Shown piece after piece: positions 57,010 through 64,000 of a DNA stretch of 64,000 bases. Source of the DNA: Agrypnia vestita (taxonomy: Eukaryota > Arthropoda > Insecta > Trichoptera > Phryganeidae); NCBI GenBank assembly GCA_016648135.1, contig JADDOH010002114.1:1-64000 (forward strand). The letters run 5' to 3'. The stretch's first letter is position 1. Every line of letters begins with the position of its first letter. The notes under the pieces were generated by a model. It worked only from the letters and a program-made list of their open reading frames with translations. It searched no databases and was not told the DNA's origin. The translations under genes were made by a program, and so were the position numbers.

Positions 57010-57440
57010 TAAATTCTCACTTGCTACGGCTCCAATTATATGTACATGGACATGGAGAAATAACGTTTTCTTTGGATTTATTTTTATGATCAGAGCAAGG
57101 CAAGATTAATCTCGTAATTCGAGCTTTAATGTTCGACAAATCCAAAGACATGAACGCACATCCGTACTCGTGCGATGTAAGACTTTCTTTGAAGCAACAT
57201 ACGAAAGCGATCATTAAATTAATTTAAGTGTCCGCTGCTAGTCGCGGGCCGGACTATAAAACTAATTTAATGCATTTTAATTGACCTCAAATATTCAATT
57301 ATAATTACGGACTGAATAATGTCAGCAATCTGGATCCCAGCATGACGCGCCCCCTTACAAATCAAACTTCCTGACCCGAAGGCTACGAGAAACCACAGGT
57401 AATTTGCACATTTCAATGAAAAAGGTTTGAGCGTTTTAGA
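57010..57440. other. Complex, less AT-rich island (possible conserved non-coding element)
   Basis: Balanced unique sequence (TCGTAATTCGAGCTTTAATG, CTAGTCGCGGGCCGGACTAT, GCATGACGCGCCCCCTTAC) with AATTTAATGCATTTTAATTG, a homeodomain-site-like stretch, in the middle. No credible coding frame. Confidence 0.3.
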
Positions 57441-58129
57441 TAAATAATTTGATTGGTAACACCTCTTTTTATTATTGGCGAATTGAGAACCTAGAGTTTT
57501 CAAAACATTGGCAATTTATACAAAAGGTGAATCAAAATTACACTACGTGTTTTAATTTTTTGGTAAATAATAAGACACTTTTAAGAATGTGCAAACCAAC
57601 TAACGAATAAGCTTATTAGCGTGGGGATTAAATCTTTATTTATCACGAAGAAAAATTCGACATGACCATGATACTGTTCGAGGTTTTATGTCTGCAAATA
57701 TCGGATAACTTATTTTGTAACTTCTTGACGTTCCGTATAAATCTTTGGACATCCTTTCGTCGTTGCATTCAAATTTCAAATTATTTTAATACATGAATTT
57801 AGGATGTAAATTAGATCATAAAGTGCCCGTTTTGTTATTTTGATAACGAAATATAAAGCACATAAATAATATCGATGAGATGAATTTTACTTTGCACTGT
57901 ATTTAAAAAAACGTTTTGTTTGTCATTTTTATTCTCATTGAACGATTTGGCAGTCACTTCACAGTGCAACATTTTAATTTAAAGCATAATTTGTTTTTAA
58001 ACTTTATACTACACACACTACAATTGAGTTATTTATTACAACTATAGTTTAGAGAGCAGGAGCAAGATGAGTCTCTCAACATCAGTTAAAGTTAATAACT
58101 AACTTAATTACAATTTTTTTAATCTATTC
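57441..58129. other. AT-rich intergenic DNA
   Basis: Nothing recognised. Confidence 0.5.
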
Positions 58130-58495
58130 GGGTAGGGCAGGGAGCCGCGTGGTGGGGATGGCTTTTGGTTATTAACGGTAATAAGTCTAAGATCGGAGAA
58201 ATATTTTGAAATGTGATATTATTCATAAGTGTCTTTTCAGAATTTAATTTTTTTAGGATTTAAACAGCACGAAAATTGTTCTTTATCCATTCTTTATAAG
58301 GAACCTAGTGGAGTAGTTTTAATTTGTTACCATCAAAAGAATATATGGTATCAATTATGTGGTTGGCGAATTCCGAGAAGTTATTATTAATTTTGAATGG
58401 TGATGTTCTTTTATTCTCGTTTTCAAATTTCTCTCAGTTTAGCCTATATGATAAAAAACCCTCCCAATCACGTAGCTCCCTGCTACACCCGAATA
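58130..58495 (-). pseudogene. Penelope-like element relic with GIY-YIG endonuclease region
   Basis: Penelope-like elements join a telomerase-related reverse transcriptase to a GIY-YIG nuclease that nicks the target. On the minus strand from 58495 one frame reads FYHIG-stop-TERNLKTRIKEHHH, the Y-x-G-x-T-x-R-x-x-x-x-R-x-x-E-H stretch of that nuclease. After a frameshift, NNNFSEFANHIIDTIYSFDG matches the following S-x-F-A-x-H-I/L region. Then come LKLLH, a stop, and NISPILDLLPL. Stops and a frameshift make it dead. The reverse-transcriptase part is absent. Confidence 0.55.
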
Positions 58496-59969
58496 TATTG
58501 ATTAAATTGTGTATTTTAGTTGTTTTAACATTATCTCATGATGAAAAGAACTGCTCCTCCTGAAACTATAGTAATAATAGCTATATAATTGTGTATTTTT
58601 AATAAAAAATTTCAAAAATATTAAAAATGTCAATTTCATCCATTTAGATTAAGACGTTACTTATCGGGCATAACTTCACAAATAAATGAAGAAATTTACT
58701 ATTTGTCCAATAAAATAGTGATTAATCTAAATATCTAACCAAAATGGAGATAGTCATTCTATTTATTTGAAAAATAATAACATAGAAAAGTATTTTTTCT
58801 GCAATCAAATGTCTACCCATAAGCTGCTCTCAACAATGACACATAGTTTAGTACAGGTTGGCTTAAGCTTTGTAAAGGACGAAGCTTGATAGAAATACAC
58901 CATGAATAGTGAATAATTAAAAAAACAATTTTTCATCATCTAAAATTTAATCTCATACGCTGCAGGGGCTATTTCAGTGTGCCCCCTTGTCGGGGAGCAT
59001 CCGACACAACAAAGTCCCGAGGTGTATTGTAGCGCGGAGTCTGCAAGGATTTTGGAACGATTTACAATAATGTATTCATTTGTAGATTGACTACTTTTTC
59101 ATTCGTTCTGAGAAACTCTCAATGTGGGGCCTAGACATGAGTTTTTTCGTTATTCTTATTAAATAGATTTGTGTTTGTCATTTTTATTTGAGTTTGACAT
59201 GGCGATATATTACCAAGTGATCTTATGTAGGAATTTGCTTTGGGATTTATAAGACTTGATCGAGTTCCCCGAGCCTTGAGGAGACACTTAAAAGATGACA
59301 TTATCATTGGTATTAATTAATGTATTTATTTTAATTAAAGATTGTTAATATGCCCATTAAAATATAAACTTTAGTAGTTACTGTATTATTTTATTATATG
59401 CGGAGAATATGCGTAATTGTAACTTCTATATTTTGTTTTTATTATTTTTAATACTAAAAATATATTTTTATTTGTAATTGTTTTCTGATTATATGTATAT
59501 CTAAATGTTAAAAAAAAAAAATATTTGGAAAACTCTTTTAATAGTTGCTAAATGATTTTGTGATAACATTATTTATATAATTAACAAGAAAACCCCAATA
59601 TGTTGAATCATCGATATTAGCAATTAACAAGGTTTCTTGTTAATTGCTTGCTACACCTACCATGAATGACCCACTGGTTAAATATACCAATTCACGAATA
59701 CCCAAACCTTGATATTACTCATGGAACATTCAGGCGTTATTTTATTAAATTTATTAAATGAGAAGTTGAATATCAAAACCTACATAATGCTAAAAAGTAT
59801 TTTTTTAGCAAATAAAAGAAAACTCTTTTACATCTTATTTAATACATGAATAATATGAAGTATAAAGTTATTGAATAAAGAATTAAAAAAAAAAATTAAA
59901 ATAACATAACATTTAATGAAATTTATGTACATATTTCGAAAGTTATTTCAACATTCAAATTGGACTTAA
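58496..59969. other. Intergenic DNA
   Basis: AT-rich, with a GC patch at 58965-59050 (CCCCCTTGTCGGGGAGCATC). A 13-bp inverted repeat (AATTAACAAGAAA / TTTCTTGTTAATT) is at 59579-59643. No gene. Confidence 0.45.
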
Positions 59970-60828
59970 GGGGGGGGTAAGGTTAATTCGTACAAAAAAA
60001 GATATGTTTTTGTGATTTTTTTGTGACGACACAGTTAAAATTTCTTTATTAAAACCAATGGTACGTTAAAGTGTGACATTTGAAAAATATTGTGTAAAAT
60101 TTTCAAGAAGAAATATTAAAAAATACGGCAATGGCAGCAATTATTCGGACGTGTCTCGGAAAAAAGTAGAATTGCGGTGTCCATCATAACTTGGTGCTAG
60201 ATCATCTGAAATCAAAAAATTAAAGTTCATTCGTTAGATTATAGGTTTTCCCAGGTAATGCTGGGAGGGTTTTTTGAAATTTCAATTTTTCAATTTTTTG
60301 GAACACTTTGAAGGGAAAAACGCGATATTTTGCGAAAAATATCGACTAATTTGTTATTAAAAAATATAAATTAATAACATATTTGAAAAAAAGTCTCAAG
60401 CGTTACCTAGTAAATTATGTACAGAAATAGTGTTCAAAATTTCAAAAGGATCGGTGTAGTCGTTTTGAAGTTATGATGGACACCGACTTTGAAAACGTGA
60501 GATGTGGGGAAAACGCTTTAAAGTTTTGCACACTGTAAATTTCAAAATAAAAAGAGCTTTCATCATCAGCATCTTTTTGTCCTTGTCTACGCAAAACTCT
60601 TCCAATACAATAGCACGTCCGTAAGTCCTCAGGCGAGCACGTCTCTTAGCTGCCCAAGCAGGTATAGAAAATGAGTCTGAGTATCGCTCAAATGTTCATA
60701 ATTTCGTCAATTTTGCTCCAATTGACTTGAAATTTTGACACAATATTAAAATATTCTTGCGATGTTATACATTCATTTAAAAAATTAAAAATAAAATGCG
60801 AAAAAAAAGTTATAAACCTTACCCCCCC
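59970..60828. mobile_element. 859-bp element with G-rich inverted ends
   Basis: It begins GGGGGGGGTAAGGTT and ends AACCTTACCCCCCC. TTAA precedes the left end but ATAG follows the right, so the target duplication is unclear and the superfamily is unassigned. Inside, CGGTGTCCATCATAACTT (60175-60192) is inverted at 60468-60485. A minus-strand relic frame near 60655-60540 reads PAWAAKRRARLRTYGRAIVL then EEFCVDKDKKMLMMK, so it probably derives from a coding element. Confidence 0.5.
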
Positions 60829-61513
60829 ATAGGTACATTTTGAAACCAGACAATGGAATTAGGTTGTTTTTGAAATTTATGCATTTAGATTTTGGTTGAT
60901 TTTGAAGTTCAAGGAAATAAATATATTCATTACATTATCAGGGGGTAGTGAAATAACCCTTTCGGTTATCTAATTATGTAAAATATTATTAAATTCTTTT
61001 GTAATTTATATTCAAAAAAGATATTCAAATTTTATTCTAGTGAATATGGATAAAGGTATGTTTTGAAATTCAAGTTGATTTTAAAAAGCAATAACTTTAG
61101 TAGTAATGAAAGTTAAATAATCGTAAAATTTAGGAATGAGTTTAGTGATTGTATTTAGATATGTTCAAATCTAAAAAAAAAATACAAAAATAGTGGTTGG
61201 GTAGGTTTTAATACTCAACGATGCAAATAACCAAAGAACCAACGATCAGAAATTCAGTTGGGGCGTAAAAATATCGAAGAAGTATATTAATTTTCTAGAG
61301 TCGAGAAATAGTTGTTTCTTTTATCTCCCATTGAATAAAATTGGTCGTTCACGTAAAAATTTTTGACAGTAGGTGTAGGTAGATTTTCATAGAAGTATTA
61401 TTTTCATTTTATAGAAGTTGTTCAAAAACTTAAATACTCTTAATAATATTTTTTTATGAATAATACAAGAACATAATTACTAGGGGTAAATTGAGGTAAA
61501 TAAGGTAAATTGT
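60829..61513. other. AT-rich intergenic DNA
   Basis: Nothing recognised. Confidence 0.5.
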
Positions 61514-61837
61514 AGAAGTCTCATGGAGACGAAGCTATTGACATCAGAAGCGTGTATGGAAGTATTTTTTATGGATGGCCCAGGGCAAAAAATAATATAG
61601 CGTTATAATTACCAATGTTATACCATTTCATGAGAAAGACTATAGACGTCGCTAGCATAGCCCTTTCAAGTATATGAAAGGTGCTCAGATTTGATACATA
61701 TATACAAATTTCAAAAATTTGATAATGTGTGGAGATTTAACGATGGAATTGAATGAATGGTGAACGTTGCATTATGTATAGTGTTCACTTAAGCAAGCTC
61801 ACACAGGCCGTAAGCCCTTCGTCGCTGTGAGACTTCT
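61514..61837 (-). mobile_element. Family F MITE, copy 4, with terminal inverted repeats
   Basis: AGAAGTCTCATGGAGACGAA at the left matches, inverted, CTTCGTCGCTGTGAGACTTC at the right (21-bp TIRs). The interior keeps the family core on the minus strand (GGGCTTACGGCCTGTGTGAG, GCAACGTTCACC). Confidence 0.65.
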
Positions 61838-62229
61838 ATTATTTATCTTACTTAAATATTCCTATAATAACTTAAACGCAAAAAAAAGACTTCTGATCTG
61901 AATCACCATTTATGTAAACGAAGGACGTGCTTCTTTATCGATCACAAAGATCCCCGTCAGAGTTTGAGAGGCTCTGTATTTTTGTTCACGATTCGCAATA
62001 ATGAGTCGCAAATTTTGACGAAATAAAAAGCGATGATTCTCCTTTGAATACTTTATTGCTTCTGGTAATTATCACATGGCCTACAGTCCTCTCTACACAG
62101 GCCCCGGGTGTCACCTTAATTCAAAGTGTGCCATTGGGGTGATGTTCGCTAGATGTAGCCCTAACACTAAATTCACCGTTTCTTGGGTTACAAGCTCTTA
62201 ATATTGCTATTAATCATTAATCAAAATAT
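61838..62229. other. Complex stretch
   Basis: 61910-62190 (GATCCCCGTCAGAGTTTGAG, ACAGGCCCCGGGTGTCACC) is balanced in composition. Unrecognised; possibly conserved or an old element. Confidence 0.25.
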
Positions 62230-62972
62230 TGTCACAGGTCGTGGCTGGTCACTTAACACGAATTGTATTTTTTTATTATATTTTAGGAAACATACAGTAC
62301 AATGTAATAAAAAAATATAATATATCAAAAAAATATTCGTTTAGTATAACCAGTGAACTTTCCTCGAAGCTGGTAAAAAAAACTAAGTAAAAAAATAGTA
62401 AAGAATATGTGATAAATAATAAATATTTCGTCAAATTTACTTCAATAATAATAAATGAGATTACGGAGTTTCATTTTAAATAAAAGCAAATTGTCAATAA
62501 AATTGTCTAGATAATTTGTGGAATTTAACAGATTGTATTTTGAAGTGGAAGGAGTTACAAAGTTAATACACTACTCTTGAATCCACACTAGTTCTTAATT
62601 TATCCCAGTTATAATGAATACTTTATTATAACTGGACGTCACTTGATTTATCACTTGCTAGAGTATTCCATTTGAATATCGAACGTAAGTAGTCACACTT
62701 ATTCAAATCGCTAGTTAGGTACTCCGCTCGATTATTTCATGATATCTGTTGCTCAGATTATCTCACAACTGGCCACTCTGGCCGTCGTTCTACGTCCGAT
62801 ATCACCCCGATAGAAATTTCAAAACAAAATTAACCGACGCTGTCAGTCGCGCTTTATATACGCAGTACGTTGGCCTTTCGAACTCTCGAGAAGATTATTT
62901 TATTTCTGATGTTACTACCATTGACATATTACAAGGAATTCTGTACATAATCTCTGTTACCATTTCGTTACA
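62230..62972 (-). mobile_element. Solo LTR 2, gypsy-like
   Basis: The + strand starts TGTCACAGGTCGTGGCTGG and ends CCATTTCGTTACA. It is flanked by ATAT on both sides (62226-62229 and 62973-62976), a possible 4-bp target duplication in low-complexity DNA. In its own (minus) direction it has TATATAAAG at 62860-62852. It carries an AT-rich block (62270-62600) not in LTR 1. The 101-codon frame at 62749 crosses it and is a shadow. Confidence 0.65.
62880..62892 (-). promoter_or_regulatory. Heat-shock-element-like site next to LTR 2 TATA
   Basis: GAA-ct-CTC-ga-GAA at 5-bp steps: eight of nine key bases match. It lies about 20 bp upstream of the TATA box in the LTR direction. Confidence 0.3.
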
Positions 62973-63529
62973 ATATATAATTTTCCATGTAAAAATGTCC
63001 CTGACTAACGCTTACAGATGGCAAAATAATTATGAAGTGTATAATAAGAGGTAAGCAAGTATAATTATATACGTAAAAATGTTTATCACTAAGGCTAACA
63101 GATAAGAAGCAAAAAAATCATAATTCTTTATTTAATAATGTCAATCACTAATGTTATCAAGATGCTACGCTATTCTAGATAGCGCTGTTCTCACGGTCTT
63201 AACTGGGGGCCAAAATATAATAAAAGTACGTCATTTTTGACGGGTTATAGCTAATACATATATTAACACATGCGCACTTATATGTAAGACATAGTTAATA
63301 ACATTCCAAGAATACATCAAAGTAATTACTCAGAAAAAGAATGATTTATTAAAGAAATATAGTTAATGAAGACATGTAAGTAATTCTCATTTGAAAAATC
63401 AATTACAGAATAGTAATTGTAAAATTTAGTTTTAACGCTATTTTACTTAATTTACTGGTCTCCGTATGAAGTCAAAAAGTTAAGTGACCACTTAATAATA
63501 CATTTTGTTCACAAGCCCAGCATCTGAAA
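62973..63529. other. AT-rich intergenic DNA
   Basis: Nothing recognised. Confidence 0.5.
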
Positions 63530-63930
63530 TCTACTGCATACTTTTTTTGCGAAGTGGTTCGATTTTACTTGCCGCTGAATATTACGCGAGAGCCGTGCAC
63601 CTACTTTACATACAGCGGTCCATTAACGCCGTGAATGGGGGACTCCCTGTGGATTTTGACTCCAATTTGCCGCCAAAATGGACCCTGGCTGAGATGGAAT
63701 CGTAGATCGTCCACTAATTATCAAATGGTGCTGAACAGCACCAGGAATTTGATGGTCACGTTGCTACCTGTAGTCGGATGTAAGCCCTGATAAAAAATAT
63801 CCCGAATATAGTAGCCGCAGGTGCCCCCCACGCGCATAATATGTATCATTGTGAAAAATATTTATTGCACGAATTATGATGTTATTATTCCAATGAATAT
63901 TCATGCGCTCAATCTATTAATTCGTTTCAT
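63530..63930. other. Complex, less AT-rich island (possible conserved non-coding element)
   Basis: AGAGCCGTGCACCTACTTTA, GCCGCCAAAATGGACCCTGG and GGTGCTGAACAGCACC (a short palindrome at 63727) lie in balanced sequence. Several TAAT-type cores follow (63880-63950). The 66-codon frame at 63505 has no known domain. Confidence 0.3.
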
Positions 63931-64000
63931 AATTAATATGAATTGAATAATTAGTAGACAATAATGTTTGCAATAATTCATTTTTATGACAACCTATGGT

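Noticed and set aside
62749..63054. 101-codon frame
   Set aside because: It lies across the solo LTR on its non-coding strand.
1..64000. CRISPR arrays, bacterial operons, ribosome binding sites, rRNA
   Set aside because: None seen; the repeat content is clearly eukaryotic and no spaced short repeats or rRNA signatures occur.

Overview
This is an AT-rich, gene-poor stretch of an animal nuclear genome, most likely from an insect and probably a moth or butterfly. The reasons are a cecropia-like mariner, Helitron ends closing in a GC hairpin and CTAGT, many short RTE-like LINE tails ending in tetranucleotide repeats, tRNA-derived SINEs and gypsy-type solo LTRs. No intact host protein-coding gene is recognisable. 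Most open frames are chance or pieces of transposon proteins. The order assignment is inference from repeat types.

Layout. 0-7 kb: a LINE C-terminus, a MITE, an unassigned coding relic (2.1-2.8 kb, minus), a SINE and a second LINE C-terminus. 7.3-9.5 kb: a promoter-like block (CCAAT, heat-shock element, TATA), then a perfect 286-bp tandem duplication inside a 994-bp-spaced direct repeat. 11-13 kb: LINE and SINE pieces and a Helitron 3' part carrying long heat-shock-element arrays. 18.2-19.5 kb: a structurally complete 1284-bp mariner whose transposase has one frameshift. 21-26.5 kb: a hAT-like MITE, a LINE tail, a second Helitron copy and two complex, less AT-rich islands. 28-32 kb: a possible LTR fragment, a LINE tail and a Penelope-like fragment. 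33-48 kb: dense SINEs, LINE tails (one head-to-head pair), a second mariner relic, a SINE-interrupted MITE and a tandem pair of another repeat. 48-54 kb: SINEs, a 136-bp tandem repeat split by a Penelope-like piece, and a foldback with hammerhead-like motifs in both arms. 54-64 kb: a LINE C-terminus with a 3' stem-loop, two related solo LTRs, a GIY-YIG-type Penelope relic, an 859-bp inverted-terminal-repeat element and further complex islands.

How parts relate. One LINE family (called LINE-A here) leaves at least thirteen 3'-anchored fragments, which suggests repeated truncated reverse transcription. Five tRNA-headed SINE groups are present. The most notable pattern is regulatory: heat-shock-factor-type sites (alternating GAA/TTC every 5 bp) occur as long arrays in both Helitron copies and, decayed, next to the TATA boxes of both solo LTRs.

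Limits. All assignments come from reading the sequence. Boundaries of degraded repeats are approximate (tens of bases). Islands called possibly conserved are judged only by composition and complexity.
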